From Desulfatirhabdium butyrativorans (GTDB lineage: Bacteria; Desulfobacterota; Desulfobacteria; Desulfobacterales; JAIFKL01), in assembly GCA_022736535.1 (NCBI GenBank), contig DZCT01000172.1, positions 1 through 10,180 on the forward strand: a stretch of 10,180 nt of DNA. Direction: 5' to 3'. The translations under genes and the position numbers were made by a program. This document shows, one piece after another, positions 1 to 6,763 of this stretch. The stretch's first letter is position 1, and every line of letters starts with the position of its first letter. The notes beneath the pieces were generated by a model. That model was given only the letters and a program-made list of their open reading frames with translations, had not been told where the DNA came from and did not search any database.

Positions 1-50
1 ATGATCGGACCCCAACGCTTGCCGGATGATCGGACCCCAACGCTTGCCGG
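1..50. repeat. 25-nt direct repeat, two perfect copies
   Basis: The unit beginning ATGATCGGACCCC and ending GCTTGCCGG occurs at 1-25 and again, identically, at 26-50. A third partial start (ATGATG) follows at 51. The window begins exactly at a unit boundary, so more copies may lie to the left. No coding potential is seen. The block belongs to the repeat region downstream of rpsO. Confidence 0.9.
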
Positions 51-55
51 ATGAT

Positions 56-81
56 GTTGGGGTTCGCAGGCTCACCCCAAC
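56..81. repeat. Small palindrome with GTTGGGG/CCCCAAC arms
   Basis: GTTGGGG (56-62) pairs with CCCCAAC (75-81), extended by T63:A74, around a loop of about ten bases. It resembles the widespread GTAGGTTGGG-type intergenic palindromes of environmental bacteria. That family link is from memory. There is no T-run on either side, so I do not call it a terminator. Confidence 0.7.
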
Positions 82-114
82 CTACACGGCATTGACGCGG
101 AGCGTGGGAACGAG

Positions 115-295
115 AAATCCGACCGTTTTGTCATTCCGAACGCAGTGAGGAATCTGAGATTTCTCGCTTCGCTCGAAATGACATCACACACATTCCGAAC
201 AAATCCGCCCGTTTTGTCATTCCGAACAAATCCGCCCGTTTTGTCATTCCGAACAAATCCGACCGTTTTGTCATTCCGAACGCAGTGAGGAATCT
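115..295. repeat. 41-nt direct repeat flanking three 27-nt tandem units
   Basis: A 41-nt sequence is identical at 115-155 and 255-295. Between them, 27-nt units starting CATTCCGAACAAATCC lie head to tail at 191-217, 218-244 and 245-271; the first two are identical and the third differs at one base. A fourth unit begins at 272 and runs into the second 41-mer. The arrangement suggests expansion by unequal exchange or slippage. There are no spacers, so it is not a CRISPR array. It lies downstream of rpsO, where pnp is often found in related clusters. Confidence 0.9.
129..183. repeat. 55-nt imperfect palindrome (TGTCATTCCGA family)
   Basis: TGTCATT at 129-135 pairs with AATGACA at 177-183, and pairing continues to 154:158 with three mismatches (136:176, 140:172, 143:169) and two G-T pairs around a 3-nt loop. 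This is the layout of a dispersed REP-like element. Its left half matches the start of the tandem units at 191-281, and its right half has a degenerate copy at 9751-9773. In RNA from either strand it would fold into a long hairpin. There is no strong U-tract. Confidence 0.85.
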
Positions 296-321
296 TTTAA
301 CTTTTAACTTTTAACTTTTAA
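294..321. repeat. Heptanucleotide tandem repeat, four units, at rpsO 3' end
   Basis: The 7-nt unit CTTTTAA is repeated four times on the plus strand (294-300, 301-307, 308-314, 315-321), which is (TTAAAAG)4 on the rpsO strand. The tract begins one base after the rpsO TAA codon. In phase it reads AGTTAAA and fits the purine-rich heptad A-R-K-T-R-A-R also seen at 3144-3209 and 8184-8234. It is AT-rich and unlikely to form a hairpin alone. Confidence 0.9.
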
Positions 322-322
322 C

Positions 323-592
323 TTATCTTCTCAAGCCCAGCGCTTCGATGATACTTCTGTATCGTTTGACATTTTTGTCTTTTACATAATTCAGAAGTCT
401 GCGTCGTCTGCCGACCAGCATGAGAAGCCCTCTTCTGGAATGATGATCTTTTTGATGAATCTTCAGATGTTCGGTAAGATAACTGATGCGATGCGTCAGA
501 AGCCCGATCTGAACCTCCGGGGAACCGGTATCATCGTCATGGAGCTTTAACTCTCCGATAATTCTTTTTTTATCTTCAGATGTGAAAGCCAA
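323..592 (-). CDS. rpsO: 30S ribosomal protein S15
   Basis: S15 binds the 16S rRNA three-way junction early in 30S platform assembly and contributes to subunit bridges. The 89-residue product has the usual length, and the family signature is clear: residues 22-30 read DTGSPEVQI, residues 48-56 read KDHHSRRGL, and the arginine-rich GRRRRLLNY follows at 61-69. The start codon is TTG (590-592), chosen because a strong AAGGAGG lies nine bases upstream and no ATG is available. It is the last gene of the cluster in this window, 67 nt downstream of truB. Its stop is followed by heptad repeats rather than an obvious terminator. S15 commonly represses its own translation through an mRNA structure, but I see no clear leader fold in the short gap. 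Confidence 0.97.
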   Translation of the reverse strand: MAFTSEDKKRIIGELKLHDDDTGSPEVQIGLLTHRISYLTEHLKIHQKDHHSRRGLLMLVGRRRRLLNYVKDKNVKRYRSIIEALGLRR

Positions 593-601
593 TTTCTTTT
601 G

Positions 602-608
602 CCTCCTT
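602..608 (-). promoter_or_regulatory. Strong Shine-Dalgarno of rpsO (decides TTG start)
   Basis: On the minus strand AAGGAGG occupies 608-602, with nine bases (601-593) before the TTG codon. This fixes the S15 start. The rest of the 593-659 gap is AT-rich, and I do not see a convincing promoter or terminator there. Confidence 0.85.
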
Positions 609-659
609 AATTAGAAATATTAAAAATAAAAAATAAAGATGTCAGGGATTTTAATACTT

Positions 660-1625
660 TTACTGAAAAACGCAACAATAATTATAAATATCAAGTTCTT
701 TTTTGTCGCTTATGACGGCAAGCAGGCGGTGATCTGTATCCACAATTTTGATAAAGCGTTCCGGCTCCTGTCCGGAGAGCGAATCCGGAGTGCCGAAATG
801 CCTAATCTTATAAAATCGGTTCAGCATCAAGGGCGGAATTTCTTTTTTGGCGAGCGGCACACCGCATTTTATCTTTTCCTTCAGAATTTCATCCGCAACA
901 TGACAGGACATTCCGTGCAACGCATCTGCCATTTCTGTCATCCGAAGATTTGACAACTTTCCGAAAGTTGTCAAATCTCTTTCCAGTTCTTCAAGCGTTA
1001 CAGCCTGCTGAATCGTGAATCCGCCGCTTTCGATTCTGCGAAGGGCTTTCAGATGAGCGCCGCATCCGAGGGCTTTGCCGATATCCGCGGCAAGGCTTCT
1101 GATATAAGTCCCCGCGGAACAGGCAACGGTGACATGAATTTCCGAACGGTTTATTTCTCTTATGTCGAGAGATGAGATAAAACAATGTCTTGCGGGTTTC
1201 TGAACCGGTTTGCCTTTTCTGGCAAGCCTGTAAAGCGGAACGCCTTCATGTTTCAATGCCGAATACACCGGGGGCATCTGCTCAATATTGCCTTCAAACT
1301 GCCGACATACAGCCCGGATGACGTCTGCTTCAATTTTCATCTCCCGAAGATCAGCCTGCGATATGATGTTTCCGGTCACATCCTGCGTGTCGGTCTCGAT
1401 TCCCAGACAGATCACCGCATCGTAAGTCTTTGTTCCGTGAAGAAAAAAACGACTCAGCCGGGTCGCCTGATTGATGCAACAGATCATCACGCCCGTGGCA
1501 AAAGGGTCCAGTGTTCCGGCATGTCCTGCTTTTGCAACGCCGAGCAGTTTTTTGACACGGGCTACCAGCTTTGCCGAACTGATCCCTTCGGGTTTGTCAA
1601 CAACCAAAAATCCGCTTTCAATCAT
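660..1625 (-). CDS. truB: tRNA pseudouridine(55) synthase TruB
   Basis: TruB isomerises U55 in the T-loop of most tRNAs to pseudouridine and also helps tRNA fold. From the ATG at 1625-1623 the protein is 321 residues, normal for the family. It opens with GFLVVDKPEGISS (5-17). The catalytic motif GHAGTLDPFATG (34-45) contains the nucleophile Asp40. Y68 lies in KTYDA, and SAGTYIRSLAADIG (170-183) and LKALRRIESGGF (192-203) are family blocks. The C-terminal part resembles a PUA-like domain. The ATG overlaps the nrnA stop in a TGATG, implying translational coupling; an in-frame TTG one codon earlier is unlikely. Residues 216-227 are encoded by a 33-nt perfect palindrome (946-978), a suspected in-frame repeat insertion just after the LEELE helix. 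Confidence 0.95.
   Translation of the reverse strand: MIESGFLVVDKPEGISSAKLVARVKKLLGVAKAGHAGTLDPFATGVMICCINQATRLSRFFLHGTKTYDAVICLGIETDTQDVTGNIISQADLREMKIEADVIRAVCRQFEGNIEQMPPVYSALKHEGVPLYRLARKGKPVQKPARHCFISSLDIREINRSEIHVTVACSAGTYIRSLAADIGKALGCGAHLKALRRIESGGFTIQQAVTLEELERDLTTFGKLSNLRMTEMADALHGMSCHVADEILKEKIKCGVPLAKKEIPPLMLNRFYKIRHFGTPDSLSGQEPERFIKIVDTDHRLLAVISDKKELDIYNYCCVFQ
944..978. repeat. 35-nt palindromic element inside truB
   Basis: Positions 946-960 and 964-978 form a perfect 15-bp inverted repeat with a 3-nt loop. The 35-nt stretch 944-978 matches intergenic 9685-9719 at 29 of 35 positions, including an identical first nine and last fifteen bases. This indicates a dispersed element, not chance. 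In truB it is read without a frameshift or stop and encodes roughly residues 216-227 (RDLTTFGKLSNL). The situation resembles Rickettsia palindromic elements, which also lie in genes. Whether orthologues lack these residues was not tested. Confidence 0.8.
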
Positions 1626-2713
1626 CAAATTCCTGATTTCTCACTTCCCGCTTCCTCAATTTCTTCTGCCAGCATGAGCATTTCATTTCTCAGCGCAGTA
1701 ATGGAAGAGGCTTCGATACTGAATCCTGCGGCTGTGGGGTGTCCGCCCCCGCCGAAATGCGATGCGATGGCTGCCACGTCAACGCTTCCGTCTGAACGAA
1801 GGCTCACATTGAATTTATGCGGCGCAAGCTTTTTGTTTTTCCGGTCCCCGTTCCGATCTTCTTCAATGAGAACCGCCATCTTGACATCTTCTATCCATCG
1901 GGCATAATTAATCAGCCCGTCTGTATCCTCCGGCTGTGTGCCGGTTTCATTCAGCATGTCAGCCGTCACCGTCATCAGGGACAGTTTGCCGTTATCCGAA
2001 ATTTCAATGGAATCCAGCGCAAGGTTCAGCAGCTTGATTCTGCCCAGCGAATATCTGCCGTAAACATTTTTCGCCACATTGTAAGGATCCACCCCCCGCG
2101 CCACCATTTCATCGCAGATTTCAAAAGCCGCTTTGTTGGTGTTTGAAAATCGGAATGAACCCGTGTCTGTAAAAATGCCCGTATATATACAGGCAGCCAT
2201 GCTTTTGTCAATGGGAACCGCCATTGCTTTTATCAGATAGCAGACGATTTCCGCTGTGGCGCAGGCAGAGGGATCCACAAGATTAAGATCGCCGAAACGC
2301 GTATTGGTGATATGATGGTCAATATTAATGACGGCGGAGACTTGAAATCGGAGACTTGAATCCCCCCTGTCCCCCTTTATAAAAGGGGGGATGTTTGAAT
2401 TCATTGTAAAAGGGGAAATATTTGATGCCAAATCTCCGATACGCTGCAAATCTCCGCAGTCAAGGATGACAGCAATATCATAAGTGTTTTCGATCATTCT
2501 GATTTCAGATTTCGAGAAAATACGCTCCACCCCCGGCAGAAAGCGATACACTGCCGGAATTTTGCTTTCATTATAAAGCGTCGTATTTTTGTTCAAAGCG
2601 TCAAGAGCAAATCCCATTGCCAGCAGAGAGCCGACAGCGTCTCCGTCCGGGTTGATATGGGAGACAAGCAGGACATTTTTACTCTTTTTCAGATGGCGGA
2701 TAATTTTCTCCAT
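1625..2713 (-). CDS. nrnA: DHH-family bifunctional oligoribonuclease/pAp phosphatase, NrnA-like
   Basis: NrnA-type enzymes are cytoplasmic, metal-dependent DHH/DHHA1 phosphoesterases that degrade nanoRNAs and dephosphorylate 3'-phosphoadenosine 5'-phosphate. The 362-residue protein shows SHINPDGDAVGS (18-29, metal-binding), LDCGD (84-88), the DHH motif IDHH (131-134), FTDTGSFRFS (181-190) and the DHHA1 motif HFGGGGHPTAAG (319-330). The start is the ATG at 2711-2713, 11 nt after the rbfA stop, with no good ribosome-binding site, so it probably depends on coupling. Between CGD (86-88) and DHH (132-134) lies a stretch at about 97-124 containing SNIPPFIKGDRGD. It is encoded by poly-C/poly-G palindromic repeats and looks like an insertion. 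Residues 286-300 also seem longer than usual. All catalytic motifs remain intact. Confidence 0.92.
   Translation of the reverse strand: MEKIIRHLKKSKNVLLVSHINPDGDAVGSLLAMGFALDALNKNTTLYNESKIPAVYRFLPGVERIFSKSEIRMIENTYDIAVILDCGDLQRIGDLASNISPFTMNSNIPPFIKGDRGDSSLRFQVSAVINIDHHITNTRFGDLNLVDPSACATAEIVCYLIKAMAVPIDKSMAACIYTGIFTDTGSFRFSNTNKAAFEICDEMVARGVDPYNVAKNVYGRYSLGRIKLLNLALDSIEISDNGKLSLMTVTADMLNETGTQPEDTDGLINYARWIEDVKMAVLIEEDRNGDRKNKKLAPHKFNVSLRSDGSVDVAAIASHFGGGGHPTAAGFSIEASSITALRNEMLMLAEEIEEAGSEKSGI
2335..2456. repeat. Repeat cluster inside nrnA (G-tract palindrome)
   Basis: The core is CCCCCTTT (2371-2378) paired with AAAGGGGG (2382-2389). A second weaker G-tract, AAAAGGGG followed by TTTGA, appears at about 2409-2424, echoing AAAAGGGG...TTTGA at 2381-2398. 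CGGAGACTTGAA is directly repeated at 2335-2346 and 2349-2360, and CAAATCTCCG at 2429-2438 and 2447-2456. ATCGGAGA (2347-2354) and TCTCCGAT (2432-2439) are mutually inverted and bracket the core. The peptide IPPFIKGDRGD is typical of translated copies of such G-tract repeats in environmental bacteria (from memory). Confidence 0.75.
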
Positions 2714-2724
2714 AATACAAAATG

Positions 2725-3099
2725 CTAAGGATTCAAGCCCGGAACGCTGTCTTCCTCTCTGACCTTTTTCAGCAAGCCTTCAATATGGGAAGCATAATCA
2801 AAAGATTCATCATAGGAGAATTTCAGATGCGGCATATACCGCAGTTTGAGTTCAGCGGCAAGACTGCGCCTGATATAGCCCAGCGCGCTGTTAAATCCCT
2901 GATACGCATCTTCTTTGCTTTTATTGCTTCCGGTTGAAGTTGAAAAAAATATGAGTGCGCTTTTCAGATCAGCCGCCATCTTGACGCCTGTGATAATGGT
3001 CATGTCAAGACGGGGGTCATTGACATTTTTCCGCAAAACATCAGAGAGAGTCTGCTGTATCAGCGCGCCCACTCTGTCAGCTCTTGTGTAAGATTTCAT
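2725..3099 (-). CDS. rbfA: 30S ribosome-binding factor RbfA
   Basis: RbfA is a small KH-fold protein that binds the 30S precursor near helix 1 of 16S rRNA and promotes late maturation and cold adaptation. The ATG at 3097-3099 gives 124 residues, normal for the family. RADRVGALIQQTLSDVL (5-21), NDPRL (26-30) and the KH-like core up to LKLRYMPHLKFSYDES match family blocks. A GGAGG (3114-3110) lies ten bases before this ATG. The alternative GTG at 3106-3108 sits one base after it and is too close. It is followed after 11 nt by nrnA. Upstream lies a heptad-repeat palindrome separating it from DUF503. Confidence 0.95.
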   Translation of the reverse strand: MKSYTRADRVGALIQQTLSDVLRKNVNDPRLDMTIITGVKMAADLKSALIFFSTSTGSNKSKEDAYQGFNSALGYIRRSLAAELKLRYMPHLKFSYDESFDYASHIEGLLKKVREEDSVPGLNP

Positions 3100-3143
3100 C
3101 TGTGTCACGCCTCCATTAAGAATTGAGAAAGGTCAGGGGGACG

Positions 3144-3209
3144 AGGTAAGAGGTGAGAGGTAAGAGGTAAGAGGTAAGCCTCTGACCCCTAACCCCTCAC
3201 CCCTCACCT
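3144..3209. repeat. Inverted heptanucleotide tracts between DUF503 and rbfA
   Basis: Five plus-strand heptads (AGGTAAG, AGGTGAG, then three AGGTAAG) fill 3144-3178. They are followed by four pyrimidine heptads (CTGACCC, CTAACCC, CTCACCC, CTCACCT) at 3182-3209. The second set is the reverse complement of the same A/G-G-G-T-N-A-G pattern, so the whole is an imperfect long palindrome. It begins four bases past the DUF503 stop on the minus strand. It would form a hairpin in the operon mRNA ahead of rbfA. AAGAATTGAGAAA at 3118-3130 looks like another degenerate fragment. Confidence 0.85.
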
Positions 3210-3213
3210 TCAT

Positions 3214-3516
3214 TCACTTCTCACTTACCGAAAGGTTGATAATCTCCATTTCAGTGTCAACGATCTCAGCAAGCCCTATTTCGTCAGCGAGGTTGAAAAT
3301 TTTGTCTATTTTGGAATTGATGACCGCGCGGTCATTTCCGACCAATGCAAAACCGATTTCTGCCCGCTGATGAACGTCGTTTGATCCCACCTCTGCTATC
3401 GAAACATTGAAATTGTTCCGAATCTGAGCAATAACTGCTTTTACAATCCTGCGTTTTTCCTTTAAGGAATGGCATTCATGAAGCCTGAAAACAATGATTC
3501 CCAGCCCGATAACCAT
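3214..3516 (-). CDS. DUF503 family protein (YlxP-like)
   Basis: The product is a 100-residue protein of the DUF503/YlxP family, usually encoded beside infB and rbfA. Its precise activity is not established; a link to ribosome maturation is inferred from context. The family signature HECHSLKEKRRIVK lies at residues 13-26, followed by FNVSIAEVG (36-44) and the alanine/valine-rich AEIGFALVGND (52-62). The ATG is at 3514-3516 with no clear Shine-Dalgarno, and the upstream DNA is repetitive. The last codons and stop lie in GTAAGTGAGAAGTGA, nearly the same string that ends rimP. The 3' end therefore appears remodelled by the heptad repeat. Confidence 0.92.
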   Translation of the reverse strand: MVIGLGIIVFRLHECHSLKEKRRIVKAVIAQIRNNFNVSIAEVGSNDVHQRAEIGFALVGNDRAVINSKIDKIFNLADEIGLAEIVDTEMEIINLSVSEK

Positions 3517-3528
3517 AATAAAAAAGAT

Positions 3529-3682
3529 TCTCGCAAAGGTGCAAAGCTTTCCTCCGTAAAGCGCCCTGGCTGAAAATAGATTATCTGTTTTTTTTACCCG
3601 GGCCGCTCTGCTTTGACTTTCTCCGTAAAGCGGCCCTGGCTGAAAATAGATAAACCCGCTCTGCTTTGCGGTCTTTGCGAGA
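3529..3682. repeat. 154-nt repeat element with inverted ends between infB and DUF503
   Basis: TCTCGCAAAG (3529-3538) and CTTTGCGAGA (3673-3682) are perfect inverted ends. Pairing extends inward through GCAAAGC (3541-3547) and GCTTTGC (3663-3669). Inside, a 30-nt sequence starting CTCCGTAAAGCG is directly repeated at 3552-3581 and 3621-3651 with a single extra G in the second copy. An inverted relative lies at 9545-9584 (31/36 identity over the best part). It is MITE-sized but has no coding capacity and no clear target duplication, so nested palindromic repeats are as likely as a MITE. It accounts for most of the 269-nt gap inside the operon. Confidence 0.75.
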
Positions 3683-3735
3683 GATTTTATCTCTTATTTC
3701 CGATAAAGTTATATATAAATTCTTTATGAAAACCG

Positions 3736-3765
3736 GTAAGGTGGGCAGCAAGCTGCCCACCCTAC
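3736..3765. repeat. Palindrome GTGGGCAGC/GCTGCCCAC, 21 nt past infB
   Basis: The core at 3741-3749 and 3752-3760 is a 9-bp perfect inverted repeat with an AA loop; flanks extend it to 14 of 15 paired positions from 3736 to 3765. A second copy with a TT loop is at 9941-9966. On the minus strand it follows the infB stop, but only a short CCGGTTTT follows, so a classical terminator is doubtful. It could stabilise or process the infB mRNA 3' end. Confidence 0.8.
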
Positions 3766-3785
3766 TGTGCTACTGTCCATCGTGT

Positions 3786-6677
3786 TTATGAAGCAAGTTC
3801 CGGCTTAATCTCTTCCATATAATAACATTCAATAATATCGCCCACTTTGATGTCATTATAATTCTCAATGCCGATGCCGCACTCATATCCGCCCTGCACT
3901 TCTTTCACATCATCTTTGAAGCGGCGGAGCGACGAGAGTTTGCCGTCAAAACAGATAATTCCGTCCCGGACCAGGCGCACCTGTTTGCCCCGGACAATTT
4001 TGCCGTCAGAAACATAACAGCCCGCGACAGCCCCCACTTTCGGCACATGGAAAACTTCCCGGATTTCCGCCCTTCCCAGCACGCGTTCTTCATAGGTGGA
4101 TGCCATCATGCCCACAATCGCATCCTGAATATCTTTGATGATATTGTAGATGATGTTGTAAAAACGCATGTCAACATGCTCTTCGGCTGCCATTGCCTGA
4201 ACTTTGGGCGTGGGACGGACATTGAAACCGATAATGATGGCGTCGGATACGGCTGCCAGAGAAATATCCGATTCGGTAATCGTGCCGGTCGCGGCGTGAA
4301 TCACATTGATGGTGACTTCCTGATTGGAGAGCTTCACCAATGAATCCCGCAACGCCTCGATGGAACCGTGCACATCCGCCTTTATAATAAGATTCAGGTC
4401 TTTAATCTCGCCCTCTTTCATGCGTTCAAACAGTTTTTCAAGGCTCAGCCGGGTGGTCTTGGCAAGGTCTTTGGACCGCTGCTTCTGGGTGCGGTGTGTA
4501 CTCACCTGTTTCGCGCTCTTGTCATCAGCGACAGCGATCAGTTCGTCTCCGGCATTGGGGACCCCGGAAAGCCCGATCACCTCCACAGGTATGGACGGCG
4601 GCGCGGATTCCACCTGAACGCCTCTGTCATTCAGCAGCGCGCGGACTTTTCCGTGATGCACGCCGCAGACCACCGCATCCCCGGCATGGAGCGTGCCTTC
4701 CTGAATCAGCACGGTGGCGACCGGTCCTCTGCCTGAATCTAACTTTGATTCCACCACATAGCCCACTGCCGGTTTATCCGGATTGGCTCTCAGTTCCAGC
4801 ACTTCTGTCTGAAGCAGAATCATTTCCAGCAGCGTGTCAATCCCGATGTTCTGCTTTGCGGAAACTTTGACAAAGATGGTTTCTCCGCCCCATTCTTCCG
4901 GCATCAGCCCGTGTTCGGCAAGCTCCCGCACCACCCGGTCCGTATCCGCGCCGGGCTTGTCAATTTTGTTGACAGCCACAATGATCGGCACATGCGCGGC
5001 TTTGGAGTGATTGATGGCTTCAACAGTCTGCGGCATCACGCCGTCGTCTGCGGCAACCACCAGCACCACCAAATCGGTAACTTTTGCCCCCCGGGCGCGC
5101 ATGGCGGTGAACGCCTCATGTCCGGGCGTGTCCAAAAACACAATCTGTCCCCTGTCTGTTGCCACATGATACGCGCCGATATGCTGGGTAATGCCTCCGG
5201 CTTCGATTTCCGTAATGCGGGTTTTGCGAATCACATCCAACAGAGATGTTTTTCCGTGATCCACATGCCCCATGATGGTCACAACCGGCGGTCTTATTTT
5301 GAGATTCCCGTCCTCGCCCTCGCTTTCATCTGGTGTTTCAGCATGAGAACGCACCGGACGAAGGAAAGTTTCTTCTTCAAACCTGGCCCGTTCCACCTCA
5401 TATTCAAATTCCGAAGCCACCAGAACCGCGGTGTCAAAATCTATGGTCTGATTCACTGTTGCCATCACGCCGAGGGTCATCAGCTTCTTTATCATCTCAT
5501 TTGCTTTGATGCCCATGCGCTTTGCCAGATCGGAAAGCACGATGGTGTCATCAATCTTGACTCTCCGCTTGATGGCTTTCGGCGTCGTGATCAGAGTCGT
5601 CTGCTGGGGCTTGGGTACGGGTTTGCTTTTGCCGCCTTTACGGTTTTTCCGGTTTCGCTGTTCTCCGTCATAAAGGTCTTCTCCCTCAACCACTTCTTTC
5701 CGTTTGAAAGAGATTTTCTTTTTTGCCCATCTGGTCACATCTTTTACTTTTTTTTCCGTGGGCGCGGGGACAGCGCGGGGCGGTATTTCCGCGTCCGGCT
5801 TCTTTTTCCTGACCTTCTTTTTGTTCTTGCTCTCTTTCAGGGATAAATCTTCTTTCACCGTTTTGGAATCGAATTCAGCCTCCGGAGAAGTTGCTGACTG
5901 TCTGGGAACAGATTTTACAAAAGCCTCCGGCGGTTTTTCTTCGGGCTTGGGAGGCAGTTGTATGATTTTTGCCGGGATATCCCTCTTTCTTTTATTACTT
6001 TTTCTGTCTGACTTGGCGTTCCTCAAAGGCTGAACCCCGGCTTTGTCACCGGCTTTGTCAGCAGACGGCTGCGGAAAACTCCGATTCTTTGCCGGCTCGG
6101 AGGCATCTGCGGGTTTTTCCGTCTTTCTCCCTGCCATGTCCCGGGGGCGGTCCCCGCGAACTCTGTCTCTTTCATCCTTTTTTCCGGCATGGTCGAGTTT
6201 TCCGGCATGGTCGAGCGGCTTGCGCCGTTTTTCGCCGTTGCGGGGAAAAGTTCTTTTTTCGCCGCTCCTCTCCCCGGAAGCGGGACGGGGGGCAGGCTGT
6301 TTTTCCGCGCCGGGAACGGGAGCGACGTTTTCAGGAACAGAAGGGAGGGGTTCCGACTTTTTTTCAGACGCCGGCGCCGCAGCTTTTCTTTCGGGACGGT
6401 CCGTTTTTTCCGACATTCGCCCCCCTTCTTCCGCTACAAAAGGTCTGCCCGAGTGATGCGGTTTCCGCCGTCTGCGGATAACCGTTGTTTTTGCCCCTTT
6501 GTCATCCGTCGGCTCCGGCTTGGGGGCGAAAATTTCTTTTATCTTGTCTATCACCTCATCGTCCAGAGAACTCACATGGCTTCCTACTGAGATATTCATA
6601 TCTTTCAACTTGTCAAGGAGTGTTTTGCTTTTCATGTTGAGGTCCCGGGCAATTTCATACACTCTGATTTTTGCCAT
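3786..6677 (-). CDS. infB: Translation initiation factor IF-2
   Basis: IF-2 is the GTPase that brings formyl-Met-tRNA to the 30S subunit and promotes 50S joining. The protein has 963 residues. An IF2_N module is at 2-53 (RVYEIARDLNMKSKTLLDKL). A long charged linker at about 54-370 is rich in Lys, Arg, Pro and Glu. A second IF2_N-like helix bundle lies at about 378-430. The G domain shows GHVDHGKT (470-477), GGITQHIG (494-501), DTPGH (516-520), NKID (570-573) and SAK (606-608). Domains II-IV continue to the end, with KADVHGSIEAL at 766-776. The linker contains in-frame duplications LDHAGK (155-166) and DKAG (207-214). The start is the ATG at 6675-6677, with only a weak AGGA three bases upstream. 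The gene is 128 nt downstream of nusA; ylxR is absent between them. Confidence 0.97.
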   Translation of the reverse strand: MAKIRVYEIARDLNMKSKTLLDKLKDMNISVGSHVSSLDDEVIDKIKEIFAPKPEPTDDKGAKTTVIRRRRKPHHSGRPFVAEEGGRMSEKTDRPERKAAAPASEKKSEPLPSVPENVAPVPGAEKQPAPRPASGERSGEKRTFPRNGEKRRKPLDHAGKLDHAGKKDERDRVRGDRPRDMAGRKTEKPADASEPAKNRSFPQPSADKAGDKAGVQPLRNAKSDRKSNKRKRDIPAKIIQLPPKPEEKPPEAFVKSVPRQSATSPEAEFDSKTVKEDLSLKESKNKKKVRKKKPDAEIPPRAVPAPTEKKVKDVTRWAKKKISFKRKEVVEGEDLYDGEQRNRKNRKGGKSKPVPKPQQTTLITTPKAIKRRVKIDDTIVLSDLAKRMGIKANEMIKKLMTLGVMATVNQTIDFDTAVLVASEFEYEVERARFEEETFLRPVRSHAETPDESEGEDGNLKIRPPVVTIMGHVDHGKTSLLDVIRKTRITEIEAGGITQHIGAYHVATDRGQIVFLDTPGHEAFTAMRARGAKVTDLVVLVVAADDGVMPQTVEAINHSKAAHVPIIVAVNKIDKPGADTDRVVRELAEHGLMPEEWGGETIFVKVSAKQNIGIDTLLEMILLQTEVLELRANPDKPAVGYVVESKLDSGRGPVATVLIQEGTLHAGDAVVCGVHHGKVRALLNDRGVQVESAPPSIPVEVIGLSGVPNAGDELIAVADDKSAKQVSTHRTQKQRSKDLAKTTRLSLEKLFERMKEGEIKDLNLIIKADVHGSIEALRDSLVKLSNQEVTINVIHAATGTITESDISLAAVSDAIIIGFNVRPTPKVQAMAAEEHVDMRFYNIIYNIIKDIQDAIVGMMASTYEERVLGRAEIREVFHVPKVGAVAGCYVSDGKIVRGKQVRLVRDGIICFDGKLSSLRRFKDDVKEVQGGYECGIGIENYNDIKVGDIIECYYMEEIKPELAS

Positions 6678-6715
6678 CTGTCCTACTTAAATTTTATATA
6701 TCCGGTATTTGTTTA

Positions 6716-6763
6716 AGGCGGACAGAGGAATTTCTGATTCAAATCCGCTCCGGAACTCCGCCT
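6716..6763. repeat. Inverted repeat in the nusA-infB gap
   Basis: AGGCGGA (6716-6722) is complementary to TCCGCCT (6757-6763), giving a 7-bp stem around a 34-nt loop that contains smaller complementarities. It sits in the infB leader about 39 nt before the infB start on the minus strand. No T-tract follows. It could be a leader structure or another dispersed palindrome. The remainder of 6678-6805 shows no gene, and in particular no YlxR (DUF448) frame. Confidence 0.55.

Noticed and set aside
191..281. Possible CRISPR array
   Set aside because: The 27-nt units are directly adjacent with no unique spacers, and no cas genes are nearby. It is a plain tandem repeat.
1626..1628. TTG start of TruB one codon earlier
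   Set aside because: The ATG at 1623-1625 overlaps the nrnA stop as TGATG, a standard coupling arrangement.
3106..3108. GTG start of RbfA
   Set aside because: It lies one base after the GGAGG; the ATG nine bases further has a ten-base spacing and matches family starts.
3736..3765. Rho-independent terminator of infB
   Set aside because: The stem is strong but the minus-strand downstream sequence has no adequate T-run, and the same palindrome occurs elsewhere without a gene, so it is treated as a dispersed repeat.
4911..5846. Long plus-strand frames opposite infB
   Set aside because: They are antisense to the conserved IF-2 G domain and linker, and show no family motifs; they are by-products of infB codon use.
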